A DNA stretch of 64,000 nucleotides from Clostridium_AB sp036639235. GTDB taxonomy: Bacteria; Bacillota; Clostridia; Clostridiales; Caloramatoraceae. The stretch covers positions 1 through 64,000 of the forward strand of contig NZ_JAVWJB010000005.1 in NCBI RefSeq assembly GCF_036639235.1. Reading direction: 5' to 3'. A program made the position numbers and the translations under genes. Below, in pieces: positions 25,668 through 34,719 of this stretch. How positions within the stretch are numbered: the stretch's first letter is position 1; the number at the start of each line of letters is the position of its first letter. Below the pieces are notes generated by a model. The model had not been told where the DNA came from and did no database searches. It saw only the letters and a list, made by a program, of their open reading frames with translations.

Positions 25668-26741
25668 CTATTTTAAATACTTAATATCCTGCATAATAAG
25701 CTTTCTCAAATAGAATATTCCACCTTCATCACAACAGTTTAATGCTTCCTTTAAAATATCTTTAATAATTAGTATATCATCTGTACAATATATTGCATTA
25801 GCATATTCGTTAAGAGCCTTTTCATATTCTTCATTCTCTTTATACTTTTCAGCAACTTCAAGTCTTAATATTAGACTATAGGGATCCTTTCCCTTAACTA
25901 TTGATTTTTCGAGATAGTTCTCTGAGGTTATTTTTCTACCATCAAGGTAATAAGACATATTCCTATGAACCTCAAGAGGTATACCAACATAATCCTCTTC
26001 CCAGTAACTATATCCTGTAAATATTAAGGATGACCTTATCCCCTTTAAAAACTCTTCCCTTGCAATAGCTAACCCCTTATCAAAATAATACTTACCAAGT
26101 ATATAATAGGGTGCTGCATAGGATTTAAATTTGTCCTTAACTATATTTAGTATATCTATACCCTTTTCTTTTTCCATATCAAGATAATAATTTCCTAAAA
26201 AACATAAACTTTGAATAGCATAATGATCATAATCTACCATAAGCCTATGATAATCTACCTTATCCTCTATGGTTTTAACTTTTTCTATATCAAAACCATA
26301 TTCATCACATAAGTATTCACATCTTTTTATACTTTCCTTATTTAGAATTATATTATCCTCAAGTGTTACCTCATTATTTTCAATAACAGTTGAAAAATAA
26401 TCATCTAAACAACATCTATATAAAAATGATTCAAAACTACTACATAAAACTATAAAATTTCTACTTTCACTTAGCCAAATACCTATATAATAATCATCCT
26501 TGCCTTCTCCATATCTATAAAAGCAGTAGTAATCACCGTTTCCAACAACTCCAAAAGGTAAAAGTCTAAAATCCATTTTCCCATATTCACGAATTATATT
26601 GTTAACTATATTTTCACTACACTCAAAATTGCAGCTTCCAAAAAAGTTGTCACTACCAACCTTATTCATAAATTCTTTAAACTCACTTGGAAGAAAGTAA
26701 CCATACTTCATTTCAAATTTCTCAAACTTTAATTTACTCAT
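25668..26741 (-). CDS. SMI1/KNR4 (SUKH) domain protein with helical repeat tail
   Basis: The 357-residue protein begins with a SUKH-type fold (about residues 1-125): FLPSEFKEFMNKVGSDNFF, then a strand-rich stretch ending FIVLCSSFESFLYRC. The remainder is helical and TPR-like (NYYLDMEKEKGIDILN, YYFDKGLAIAREEFLKGI, YEKALNEYANAIY). SUKH domains are often immunity proteins in contact-dependent toxin systems but also occur as housekeeping proteins; no toxin gene is adjacent here. AAGGAG precedes the ATG. The function is unknown. Confidence 0.75.
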   Translation of the reverse strand: MSKLKFEKFEMKYGYFLPSEFKEFMNKVGSDNFFGSCNFECSENIVNNIIREYGKMDFRLLPFGVVGNGDYYCFYRYGEGKDDYYIGIWLSESRNFIVLCSSFESFLYRCCLDDYFSTVIENNEVTLEDNIILNKESIKRCEYLCDEYGFDIEKVKTIEDKVDYHRLMVDYDHYAIQSLCFLGNYYLDMEKEKGIDILNIVKDKFKSYAAPYYILGKYYFDKGLAIAREEFLKGIRSSLIFTGYSYWEEDYVGIPLEVHRNMSYYLDGRKITSENYLEKSIVKGKDPYSLILRLEVAEKYKENEEYEKALNEYANAIYCTDDILIIKDILKEALNCCDEGGIFYLRKLIMQDIKYLK

Positions 26742-26890
26742 AAAGGTACTCCTTAAACATCATTAAATACAAAATCTCCTATTAATTTTATATTTGTTTA
26801 AATCAATTATATTCTTACTTGTTTATTATTAGGTTAAATTTTATTTATATTTTTTATCAAAATTGACACAATATATACGAGGTGAACTTT

Positions 26891-27580
26891 ATGGTGATAT
26901 TTTATAGAGCAGTTATTTTATATTTTTTCGTTGTTCTTGCAATGCGGATTATGGGCAAGAGGCAAATAGGCGAACTTCAACCCTATGAACTTGTTACAGC
27001 TATTATGTTATCAGAACTTGCTGCTGTTCCTATGCAGGACACTGGAATACCACTTCTTCATGGTATTATTCCTATAATTACCCTTATAATACTTGAAGTA
27101 TTAACTTCTTACTTAACTTTAAAGTTTCAACCCTTTAGAAAAGTTATGTGTGGTGTACCAAGTATTATTATTAAGGACGGCAAAATTATCGAAAGTGAAC
27201 TTCGTAAACAGCGCTTTAATTTAGATGATTTAATGGAAGAAATAAGGCTTAATGGATATAGTGATGTTGAGGATATTCAGTATGCGATTATGGAAACTAG
27301 CGGTAAAATCTCTTTAGTTCCTACATATTCAAAATCCCCTGTAACCCGTGGAGATTTATCCCTTGAAGGAAGTGACCCTTGTCTTCCTATAAGCTTAATT
27401 CTTGATGGTAGAGTTAATTATGCCAACCTTAAAATAGCCAACAAATCTGAACAGTGGTTATTTCAGCACCTAAAACAGCATAATATTTGTGATCCTAATG
27501 ATGTTTTAGTTGCTTTAATAGATTCTAACCGCACTTTCTACATCCAAAAAAGGGGGGAAGAAAATGAAAAAAAATCTTAG
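26891..27580 (+). CDS. DUF421 (YetF-like) membrane protein
   Basis: A 229-residue protein with three N-terminal membrane segments and a soluble two-lobed C-terminal domain. Family marks are MRIMGKRQIGELQPYELV (residues about 18-35), PSIIIKDGKIIESELRKQR and RLNGYSDVEDIQYAIMETSG. The family is frequent in spore formers; its role is unknown. A GTG 9 nt upstream is in frame, but the GAGGTGA site fits the ATG at 26891 better. It overlaps the DUF4363 gene by 17 nt, a pairing that recurs in Firmicutes. Confidence 0.88.
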   Translation: MVIFYRAVILYFFVVLAMRIMGKRQIGELQPYELVTAIMLSELAAVPMQDTGIPLLHGIIPIITLIILEVLTSYLTLKFQPFRKVMCGVPSIIIKDGKIIESELRKQRFNLDDLMEEIRLNGYSDVEDIQYAIMETSGKISLVPTYSKSPVTRGDLSLEGSDPCLPISLILDGRVNYANLKIANKSEQWLFQHLKQHNICDPNDVLVALIDSNRTFYIQKRGEENEKKS

Positions 27581-27956
27581 GGTTATACTCTTACTTGTAG
27601 GAGCTACCCTTTTATTATTTTTAGGTTCTTACAGTATTAAATATTATCTTAACACAACCTCATCATCAATGCTTAAAAAAGTTGATTCAATAGAATATCA
27701 CTTAGGAAATGGCAATATAGAAATAGCTATTCGTGAGTCTAATTCTCTCAAATTACAATGGGATAATATAGAGGATAAATGGTCTTTATTTACGAATCAT
27801 CATGAAATAGATAATATAACGACATCACTTAAAAACACTATTGCATTTATAGAGTTTAAAGATGTTCCAAACTCTATGGCAAATCTTGAAGCCCTACGCC
27901 ACTATATTGAGCATATACCACTTATGGAGGAGGTAAGCCTTCGAAATATCCTATAG
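27564..27956 (+). CDS. DUF4363 family protein
   Basis: A small protein of 130 residues with one N-terminal membrane segment (about residues 5-25) and a helical extracytoplasmic remainder. Recognised by the layout and by its partner gene: DUF4363 genes regularly follow DUF421 genes. The start lies within the end of the DUF421 gene after AAAGGGGGGAAG, so translation is coupled. The function is unknown. Confidence 0.75.
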   Translation: MKKNLRVILLLVGATLLLFLGSYSIKYYLNTTSSSMLKKVDSIEYHLGNGNIEIAIRESNSLKLQWDNIEDKWSLFTNHHEIDNITTSLKNTIAFIEFKDVPNSMANLEALRHYIEHIPLMEEVSLRNIL

Positions 27957-27973
27957 TGAACACATTGAATGTA

Positions 27974-28001
27974 TTGAATTTTAAATTATATATGATAAAA
28001 T
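27974..28001 (+). promoter_or_regulatory. Probable SigA promoter of fba
   Basis: TTGAAT (27974-27979), 16-nt spacer, TAAAAT (27996-28001), about 54 nt before the fba start. Confidence 0.5.
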
Positions 28002-28054
28002 AATTATAACAAATAGATAAATGTGTTACACTATTTATAAGGAGGACTATAATT

Positions 28055-28984
28055 ATGCCACTTATTACATCAACTGAAATTTTCAAAAAAGCATATGAAG
28101 GTGGTTATGCCGTAGGTGCTTTTAACGTTAACAATATGGAAATTATCCAGGGTATTGTTGAGGCCGCAAAGGAAGAAAAATCACCTATTATACTTCAAGT
28201 ATCAGCAGGTGCTAGAAAGTATGCTAACCCAATATACCTTAGAAAGCTTGTAGAAGCTGCTATTGAAGATTCAGACCTACCAATATGTCTACACTTAGAC
28301 CATGGTGAAGATTTTGAGATTTGTAAGGCTTGTATAGATGCTGGTTTTACATCTGTTATGATAGATGGTTCAAAGCACTCATTTGAAGAGAATATTAGAC
28401 TAACTAAGGAAGTTGTTGAATATGCTCATGCAAGAGGAGTTGTTGTTGAAGCTGAACTTGGAAGATTAGCTGGTGTTGAGGATGCTGTTAATGTATCTGC
28501 TAAAGATGCTACTTACACAGACCCAGACCAAGCTGTTGAATTTGTTGAAAGAACTGGAGTTGATTCACTAGCTATAGCTATTGGAACAAGCCATGGAGCA
28601 TATAAATTTACAGGAGATCCTAGTCTTGACTTTAAACGTCTTGAAGAAATCTCAGCTAAGCTAAATGGATTCCCACTTGTACTTCATGGTGCATCAACTG
28701 TTATGCCTGAATATGTTGCTAAGTGTAATGAGTTTGGTGGAAAGCTTCCAGGAGCTCAAGGAGTACCAGAGGATATGCTACGTAGAGCTGCATCAATGGG
28801 CGTTTGTAAAATCAACATTGATACAGACCTAAGGCTAGCTATGACTGCTACTATTCGTGAACAATTAATTAAGAATCCAGCTGAGTTTGACCCTAGAAAA
28901 TACCTAGGACCAGCAAGGGATGCTATTAAGAAAATTGTTGCCCACAAAATTAAAAACGTACTTGGTTCAAGTAATACATTATAA
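28055..28984 (+). CDS. fba: Class II fructose-1,6-bisphosphate aldolase
   Basis: The zinc-dependent glycolytic aldolase that splits fructose 1,6-bisphosphate into two triose phosphates. It has 309 residues. Zinc ligand region CLHLDHGEDFE (about residues 79-89), EAELGRLAGVED, GTSHGAYKF and LHGASTV (the last two carry further ligand His residues) are conserved, as is INIDTDLRLA for substrate phosphate. AAGGAGGA precedes the ATG. It is followed by its own terminator. Confidence 0.97.
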   Translation: MPLITSTEIFKKAYEGGYAVGAFNVNNMEIIQGIVEAAKEEKSPIILQVSAGARKYANPIYLRKLVEAAIEDSDLPICLHLDHGEDFEICKACIDAGFTSVMIDGSKHSFEENIRLTKEVVEYAHARGVVVEAELGRLAGVEDAVNVSAKDATYTDPDQAVEFVERTGVDSLAIAIGTSHGAYKFTGDPSLDFKRLEEISAKLNGFPLVLHGASTVMPEYVAKCNEFGGKLPGAQGVPEDMLRRAASMGVCKINIDTDLRLAMTATIREQLIKNPAEFDPRKYLGPARDAIKKIVAHKIKNVLGSSNTL

Positions 28985-29013
28985 AAAAAGCACCGCTAAG
29001 CGGTGCTTTTTTA
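28983..29013. terminator. Terminator after fba (bidirectional)
   Basis: AAAAAAGCACCGC pairs with GCGGTGCTTTTTT around a TAA loop: a strong GC-centred stem with a T-run on either strand. Confidence 0.92.
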
Positions 29014-29026
29014 TTAATAGCCAAAT

Positions 29027-29953
29027 TTAGCATTTATACATTGTTACCTTATTTTTCCCTGATCTTTTAGAAACATAAAGCATAGTGTCTGCGTTTTTAA
29101 TAGACTTTTCAAAATCATTAATAAGATTACTCTTATCAATTTCCTCCATACATACACCAAGACTTATGGTAACCTTAAATCCACATGGGCAGCTTATCTC
29201 AAATTGCTGTCTTATGCTTTCTGCAATCTCCTGTGCTATTAGTGGGTTCTTATCGATTATAATAAGAAATTCTTCTCCACCAAATCTTACAACAACACCT
29301 CTATCCTTAACCTCTGCCTTACAAGTATTAGATAAACTTTTAAGAACAACATCACCTATTAGATGCCCATAGGTATCGTTTACTGATTTAAAATTGTCAA
29401 TATCAATCATTATTGTTGCAAGACTAATCTTTTTATCATTAATTTCACTTGAAATATGTTTAATATACTCAGGTATAAATGCTCTATTATGAGCTCCTGT
29501 TAACATATCTGTAATAGCAAGCTGCTTTATAAGCTTATTTGCCTCTTCAAGTTCCTTATTTTTCTCAATTAGCTGTTTTTGAAGTCTTGCAGTTCTAAGT
29601 TGCACATTTATTCTAGCAATAAACTCTTGATTATTATGGGGTTTTTTTATATAGTCATCTGCCCCTGAGTTTAATGCCTTAATTACACACTCTTCATTTT
29701 CCATTGAGGTTAACATTATAATAGGAATGATTCGTTTTGAAGCCTTAATTTTCTTGCATAGTTCATATCCATCTATTCCTGGTAAAACCACATCTAAAAC
29801 TACTATATCGTAATTCTCATAAAGATTATTCTCTAATGCTTCTTCTCCTGTAAGTACCCATTTGGTTGTAAAACCATTTTTCTCTAGAAGATCCCTTGTA
29901 ATACTACCCTGGAACCTACAATCTTCTATTAGGATTACTTTCTCATCATTCAT
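29027..29953 (-). CDS. Response regulator with GGDEF diguanylate cyclase domain
   Basis: A 308-residue two-domain signalling protein. The receiver domain (about residues 3-120) has the acidic pair ILIEDC, the phosphoacceptor Asp in VVLDVVLPGIDG and KKPHNNQEF. A coiled-coil linker (QKQLIEKNKELEEANKL) leads to a GGDEF domain (about residues 150-305) with RFGGEEFLI, an active-type GGEEF site for making cyclic di-GMP. No RxxD inhibitory site is seen just before it. No histidine kinase is adjacent. The ATG at 29953 has GGGGG upstream. It follows the nucleoid-associated gene by 26 nt. Confidence 0.92.
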   Translation of the reverse strand: MNDEKVILIEDCRFQGSITRDLLEKNGFTTKWVLTGEEALENNLYENYDIVVLDVVLPGIDGYELCKKIKASKRIIPIIMLTSMENEECVIKALNSGADDYIKKPHNNQEFIARINVQLRTARLQKQLIEKNKELEEANKLIKQLAITDMLTGAHNRAFIPEYIKHISSEINDKKISLATIMIDIDNFKSVNDTYGHLIGDVVLKSLSNTCKAEVKDRGVVVRFGGEEFLIIIDKNPLIAQEIAESIRQQFEISCPCGFKVTISLGVCMEEIDKSNLINDFEKSIKNADTMLYVSKRSGKNKVTMYKC

Positions 29954-29979
29954 ACTATATACCCCCAAAGCGTTAAATC

Positions 29980-31005
29980 CTATTGCTTTTCAAAATAATT
30001 TCTAACTTGCCTTATAATTATGTCTATAGTACCATCGCCATTTTTTTTAATCTGGAACCTATTAATATCATTATAGGCCTCAGAGTTAATATATATTTCC
30101 ATATCCTTATCAATTTTTAATTTTTTACGCTTTAGCTTTTTTTCAACCCACTCTCTGTCTACTTCTATTTTCTCCTTATTAATACCGGAATCCTTTATAG
30201 TTTCAACAAAATTTTGGGCTAATTCCTCATCAGGTATTATTGTTGTTGCAACTTCCTTAATATCTATAACATCATTATTCTTAAGAACACTTGTAATTTC
30301 TCTTCTAAATTCTTCAGCTTTCCCAGCATCTTCCTTAAGATTTTCCCTAACCCACTTTTCTGTATTTACAGCAAAGGTTTTAGTATGATCTCTTTTATCA
30401 TCAACAAGTGAACACTTCATAATTTCATCACTAAATGTATTAAGGGTTTTTGCATCCTTTTCCTGTCTAGTTGGTCTATTTACAATTAATGCTTCATACT
30501 CATCTTCAAAATTAATTAGAGCGCATTTTTGTAGTTTTTGCATAGTATCTGGAAGACCAATAAATTGTGGCTTAATATCAATTATCATTTCGTCTTCAAC
30601 ATAATCAATTGAGTGTATATATGTTTTGTTGTAAATCATTTTCATTATTGCAAGCATTCTTCCATACTCACAGTTAAATTTTACAATAATTAAATCTCCT
30701 GATGGTATAAGACCATTTGCCTTTGTTTGATTAAATACAACCTTTGCTATTTCCTTAGATACATCTATAAATGCATCTGATTCATAAATGCCGCGTCTAC
30801 ACATTTCTTTAATATTGTTTTCTCCGTTGAAAACAGCGTATTTTGCCTCTTCATCAGAAGAAGCCTTCGCAATATGTTTACCTATAAATTCTAAGGTGTC
30901 TTCGTTAAGATATAATTCCCTTGAATTTAGTATAGGTTCCTCCATTGTACTATCTATTATATGTATAATTGCTTTCTCAATTGTTATATCTTTTATATTT
31001 CTCAT
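29980..31005 (-). CDS. Nucleoid-associated protein (NdpA/YejK-like family)
   Basis: A soluble protein of 341 residues resembling the 37-kDa nucleoid-associated family (PF04245): the N-terminus MRNIKDITIEKAIIHIIDS, then a mixed alpha/beta region and Lys-rich C-terminal part (EKKLKRKKLKIDKDMEIYIN). The family binds DNA in proteobacteria; in clostridia it is annotated only by similarity. An upstream in-frame start lacks a ribosome binding site, whereas AGGGG precedes the ATG at 31005. It is probably cotranscribed with the diguanylate cyclase. Confidence 0.65.
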   Translation of the reverse strand: MRNIKDITIEKAIIHIIDSTMEEPILNSRELYLNEDTLEFIGKHIAKASSDEEAKYAVFNGENNIKEMCRRGIYESDAFIDVSKEIAKVVFNQTKANGLIPSGDLIIVKFNCEYGRMLAIMKMIYNKTYIHSIDYVEDEMIIDIKPQFIGLPDTMQKLQKCALINFEDEYEALIVNRPTRQEKDAKTLNTFSDEIMKCSLVDDKRDHTKTFAVNTEKWVRENLKEDAGKAEEFRREITSVLKNNDVIDIKEVATTIIPDEELAQNFVETIKDSGINKEKIEVDREWVEKKLKRKKLKIDKDMEIYINSEAYNDINRFQIKKNGDGTIDIIIRQVRNYFEKQ

Positions 31006-31123
31006 GTATTTCCCCTTATTTACTTTAAAATTAGGTCTAATAAACATTATAAAATTAATAACAAATCTATTCAATATATTTGACATAAAATGTTATAATA
31101 TCTAATTTTATCTTATTTTTCAT

Positions 31124-31150
31124 AAAAAACTAGAGAGCATAAGCTCTCTA
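31124..31150 (-). terminator. Terminator of the DUF5685-DnaJ-membrane protein operon
   Basis: On the minus strand TAGAGAGC pairs with GCTCTCTA around TTAT and is followed by GTTTTTTAT, 2 nt after the last gene's stop. Confidence 0.82.
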
Positions 31151-31152
31151 TA

Positions 31153-31656
31153 TTAAATCTTTTTTAAAACCCTATCTTCCATAAACATAATAAACTTTGT
31201 AAATGCAAAATCGAATATAAATATTAGAATTTGAAGCACTAATATAAATCCTATTATAAAATATGTGTTTTCGAATAATGGTCCAAGATAAATAATATTA
31301 CTGTATATGAAATAAGCTATTAAAGTTAATAAATTAAGTGAAATATACTTAATTATATATTCAGTTAATGTTTTATATCTTTCTGATACTAGCTTAATTA
31401 ATGGATAAATCCCATATAATATATAAATACCTACAAACAACTTATTTGGAACTAATAAAAAACCTAGTATACTTGATGCTAAGTATACTACCACTCCAGT
31501 TTTTATTCCTCCCTTTATATAGGAGACTCCACCAAGAGCTATTGATATACCCATAAGAAAAATCTTATTAGTTGGTATTAACGACCCTATATACAAAAAC
31601 ATAATAATTAATGCACATATTATTCCACCTAAAACAAGGCTAGGAGCTTTTTTCAT
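31153..31656 (-). CDS. Uncharacterised integral membrane protein
   Basis: The 167-residue protein has five or six hydrophobic segments and little soluble sequence; I do not recognise a family. It starts KKAPSLVLGGIICALIIMFLY and ends with FAFTKFIMFMEDRVLKKI. It is reminiscent of small S-component or YybS-like membrane proteins only in size and hydrophobicity. GGGGGG precedes the ATG, 10 nt downstream of the DnaJ-domain gene, so it is the third gene of the operon. Confidence 0.7.
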   Translation of the reverse strand: MKKAPSLVLGGIICALIIMFLYIGSLIPTNKIFLMGISIALGGVSYIKGGIKTGVVVYLASSILGFLLVPNKLFVGIYILYGIYPLIKLVSERYKTLTEYIIKYISLNLLTLIAYFIYSNIIYLGPLFENTYFIIGFILVLQILIFIFDFAFTKFIMFMEDRVLKKI

Positions 31657-31666
31657 TCTATCCCCC

Positions 31667-32278
31667 CTAACAGCAGGAAATTATATCCCCGCCACAACAT
31701 TCACAACAGCTATCTGCACAGCATAAACATGTACATGTATCACAACATCCCATTGAACTTGAAGCTGTTCTTTTGTATTGATTGTTAGAATACTGATTAT
31801 TAACCTGTCTTAAATTATTTAGTGCATTTTGGTATTCATGGGAACCTGGTTCCATATTACAAGCAGTGCTTATATCCTCATAAGCCTTTGAATACCATCC
31901 CTTTTTCATATTAATAACCCCTCTTAAGTAAAACCACTCTGCATTTCTAGTTGAAATAGAGTTAAGCTCTGATTCTGCTGATAATAAATTATTAGCATTA
32001 ATAAGCTGTCTAACCCTTTGGAATACAAATCCTCCACTTGAAGAATTTGCATATGAACCTTGGTTTGAACTTGAGTTATTATATGTAGATGATCCATTCT
32101 TGCTTAGAGAATCATATGCCTCATTAATCTCTCTCATTCTTTCCTGTGCAAGGTCCTTTAGTTCATTGTTAGTATGTCTATCTGGGTGATACTTTTTTAC
32201 AAGATCCCTATAGGCTTTTTTAATTTCTTCTTGGCTAGCCCCTGGCTTAAGCCCTAATACTTCGTATGGATTTTTCAC
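31667..32278 (-). CDS. DnaJ-domain protein with cysteine-rich C-terminal tail
   Basis: A 203-residue protein. Residues about 1-62 are a J domain with NPYEVLGLKPGASQEEIKKA and the HPD motif (KKYHPDRH), which would stimulate a DnaK ATPase. A Ser/Asn/Gly-rich linker follows, then a TPR-like helical pair (WFYLRGVINMKKGWYSKAYE). The last ~28 residues hold 12 cysteines in pairs (CCDTCTCLCCADSCCECC), a likely metal- or cluster-binding tail. The start overlaps the end of the DUF5685 gene by 32 nt, so the two are translated together. Confidence 0.88.
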   Translation of the reverse strand: MKNPYEVLGLKPGASQEEIKKAYRDLVKKYHPDRHTNNELKDLAQERMREINEAYDSLSKNGSSTYNNSSSNQGSYANSSSGGFVFQRVRQLINANNLLSAESELNSISTRNAEWFYLRGVINMKKGWYSKAYEDISTACNMEPGSHEYQNALNNLRQVNNQYSNNQYKRTASSSMGCCDTCTCLCCADSCCECCGGDIISCC

Positions 32279-33116
32279 TACAACAGCCTCCCCTTAAAAC
32301 CTTGGTTGTTTGAATATCTAGTCCAAGGTAGATTATGTTATTAATTATTTCATTGTTTTTCTTTATATCTAAAAGTTCTATTGCATTAGATGCTTCACTT
32401 AAGCACCTTATAAGAGTAAATTCAACGTTATCCCTTATTCTACCCTTAAAATCAGAAATAGACTCTTTAAAATCATAGTTAAACCTATAAAATAGTGGGT
32501 TAAATCCCTTATCCTTGGCATCCTTATCAATATCATCAAATGCGTCAAGAATATATATCCATTTACCTATATTATATCCAAGAACCCTTAAAGGTGGTGA
32601 ATCCCCATAAATATCAAAAATATTTTCACATATCTTTGCAAAATCATGGCTTATTTCATCAAGTTCAGGTGTTTTGCATTTTTCAAGTCTATGTGTATTA
32701 CTTAAATAATCATCAATATGTTTTATTTTTTCCTTTGATTCTTTACATAGATTATTTGTATTAATTAGCTTAGAAAGCGCTAAAGATAGATAACTTTTGT
32801 CATCCTTATAATTATCAATAAGTTTTCTGTTGCTAAGAATTATATTCATATCCGCAGCATACTGTATAAACCTATTACTATTAACCATATTTACCCTATT
32901 AAACTTATAGGGGCAAAATTTCTTAAAAGTTCCATCAGCATCTAAATGAATAGATGATAAAAGTAATGCAAGGAATGTCATATCGTATGTTAAAGTGACC
33001 TTTGATATATATGACTTCTTACCTATTTCGTTACATAAACTACAATAGTAAGATCTAAACACTTCAAATTCTCTTATTTTCATTTCATCCTTAAGTGGCT
33101 TAATGTATCCAAACAT
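32247..33116 (-). CDS. DUF5685 family protein
   Basis: A 289-residue mostly helical protein whose N-terminus, MFGYIKPLKDEMKIREFEVF followed by YYCSLCNEIG, is typical of DUF5685. It has a CxxC pair (residues 25-28), CPYKF (residues 68-72), an Asp-rich stretch LIDNYKDDKS (residues 99-108) and a second, DAFDDIDKDAKDKGFNP (residues 191-207). A GGCC sits near the C-terminus. Two Asp-rich helices in an all-alpha protein recall prenyl synthase folds, but this is only a resemblance. It heads an operon with a Cys-rich J-domain protein. Confidence 0.85.
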   Translation of the reverse strand: MFGYIKPLKDEMKIREFEVFRSYYCSLCNEIGKKSYISKVTLTYDMTFLALLLSSIHLDADGTFKKFCPYKFNRVNMVNSNRFIQYAADMNIILSNRKLIDNYKDDKSYLSLALSKLINTNNLCKESKEKIKHIDDYLSNTHRLEKCKTPELDEISHDFAKICENIFDIYGDSPPLRVLGYNIGKWIYILDAFDDIDKDAKDKGFNPLFYRFNYDFKESISDFKGRIRDNVEFTLIRCLSEASNAIELLDIKKNNEIINNIIYLGLDIQTTKVLRGGCCSEKSIRSIRA

Positions 33117-33238
33117 TTTGTCTTCATCCCTTCTCTTTAACCTTTATTTTACCCTATGAAGCTATTAATATCTACTTATTCTTTATTTTTTTTAGTATTA
33201 TGTTTATAATATTTTAAAGAAAATATAAGGAGAATACT

Positions 33239-33769
33239 ATGAAAGAAATAGAAGTTAAAATTATTGGAGTTAACTGTGAAGACATTAAAAACAAGGTTAT
33301 ATCCCTTGGAGGAGTTCAAACTAAACATGAATTTCAAGAAAATCATATATTTTCTCTTCCAAAACACCTAAATTCAAATGGATATATAAGAATAAGAGTT
33401 ATTAAAGATTATCTACATAATCGTAATAGTGTACTACTATGTATAAAGAAAATACTATCTCAAGATGAAGTTAGAATAGTTGACGAAAATGAGTTTGAGG
33501 TTTCAAGCTTTAATGAAGCTAATGGCTTTCTCTCTGCTCTTAATATTGAATTTATTGCACAAGAAAACAAAGAGAGAGTTAGCTATAAACTTAATAATAG
33601 CTTAATTGAATTTGAAAAGTGGGATGAAAGTGTATTTCCTATTCCCTATGTTGAGGTTGAATCTCCCTCAGTTAACGAACTAAATAATATTTTAGATATA
33701 TTATCAATTGATAAGTCTTATGTAACATCAAAGGGGCTTATTGAAATCAAAAAAGAAATGGGTATTTAA
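33239..33769 (+). CDS. CYTH domain protein (class IV adenylate cyclase / thiamine triphosphatase-like)
   Basis: A triphosphate-tunnel enzyme of 176 residues. The N-terminal ExExK signature is EIEVK (residues 3-7). Basic and acidic residues follow through IRIRVIKDYL, LLCIKKILS, EENKERVSYK-like and EFEKWDESVFPIPYVEVESPS, the expected tunnel positions. Family members hydrolyse or cyclise triphosphate substrates under divalent metal. The exact substrate cannot be told. AAGGAG precedes the ATG; it is a single gene ending in its own terminator. Confidence 0.85.
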   Translation: MKEIEVKIIGVNCEDIKNKVISLGGVQTKHEFQENHIFSLPKHLNSNGYIRIRVIKDYLHNRNSVLLCIKKILSQDEVRIVDENEFEVSSFNEANGFLSALNIEFIAQENKERVSYKLNNSLIEFEKWDESVFPIPYVEVESPSVNELNNILDILSIDKSYVTSKGLIEIKKEMGI

Positions 33770-33795
33770 AAAGGCTGATAATCTCAGCCTTTTTC
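33767..33795. terminator. Bidirectional terminator
   Basis: AAAAAGGCTGA pairs with TCAGCCTTTTT around a 6-7 nt loop, between convergent CYTH and AEC transporter genes. It overlaps the CYTH stop codon. Confidence 0.85.
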
Positions 33796-33797
33796 TT

Positions 33798-34703
33798 TTA
33801 AAATAATAAAATTATAAGTGGAATTGTAAATGCCGACAAAATTGTTGTAATAACAGTTGCCTTAGATGCATACTGTACATCCCCATTATAAATCTGGGCA
33901 AAAGTAACCGTGTTAGCCGCAGCTGGCATAGCACATACAAGTACTGGTATTCCAAGAAGCATTGATGTAAATCCAAGCATCTTTAATATAAAAAACACCG
34001 TAACTGGTATAGCAATCAGTCTTATAAATGAGGCGTAATAAAGAGTTAAATCACTAAAAACCTCTCTAAACTTAACTGTACATAGACTTACCCCTACAAT
34101 TATCATTGATAAAGGTGAGGTCATAGACCCTATTAAACTTATGGTTTCCCCAATTGCAAATGGTAGCTTAATTGAGAAAATAAACAGTATCATTCCAATA
34201 GTTACTGATATAATTCCTGGGTTAATAATAGCCTTTTTAAAGTCTCTTCCATCTTTGCCCTTAAAAATCATAACTCCTACTGTCCATGCAAATACATTAA
34301 ATCCAACGTTATAAATAGCAGTGTAGAAAATACCTTCACTTCCAAATACACTTCCTACAACGGGAAACCCTATAAATCCACAGTTTGAGAAAATAGTTAT
34401 AAATCTTAATACCTTCTGTATGTTTGGGCTGTTTTTTCTATATAATACAAAACTAATAACTGTTAATGCTAGGTGTATTACCATTGATATTATTAAAAGT
34501 GTTACACCTGTATGGAACATCTCCTTTGAAAATTCAAATGAAAAAGATGATACTATCATAAATGGCAATGTTATATTAATTAGTATTTTAGATAGTCCAT
34601 AATTAACCTCTTGTGTTATTATAGACTTCTTTCCCGCTACAAACCCTACTGCCATTACTAAGAATAGTATAAGGATTTGATTTAGTATGTTTGAGTATTC
34701 CAT
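33798..34703 (-). CDS. AEC family transporter (auxin efflux carrier-like)
   Basis: A 301-residue membrane protein with about ten hydrophobic segments in two five-helix halves. Typical marks are FLVMAVGFVAGKKSIIT (N-terminus), TIFSNCGFIGFPVVGSVFG (about residues 103-121) and VCAMPAAANTVTFAQIYNGD near the end. Bacterial members export or import organic acids such as malate or malonate; the substrate here is unknown. The metallophosphoesterase gene upstream ends 16 nt before its ATG. Confidence 0.9.
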   Translation of the reverse strand: MEYSNILNQILILFLVMAVGFVAGKKSIITQEVNYGLSKILINITLPFMIVSSFSFEFSKEMFHTGVTLLIISMVIHLALTVISFVLYRKNSPNIQKVLRFITIFSNCGFIGFPVVGSVFGSEGIFYTAIYNVGFNVFAWTVGVMIFKGKDGRDFKKAIINPGIISVTIGMILFIFSIKLPFAIGETISLIGSMTSPLSMIIVGVSLCTVKFREVFSDLTLYYASFIRLIAIPVTVFFILKMLGFTSMLLGIPVLVCAMPAAANTVTFAQIYNGDVQYASKATVITTILSAFTIPLIILLF

Positions 34704-34719
34704 AGTATTGCCCCCAAAA

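Noticed and set aside
25668..29000. A toxin-immunity or defence island suggested by the SUKH protein.
   Set aside because: No toxin, nuclease or mobile gene is adjacent; neighbours are housekeeping genes.
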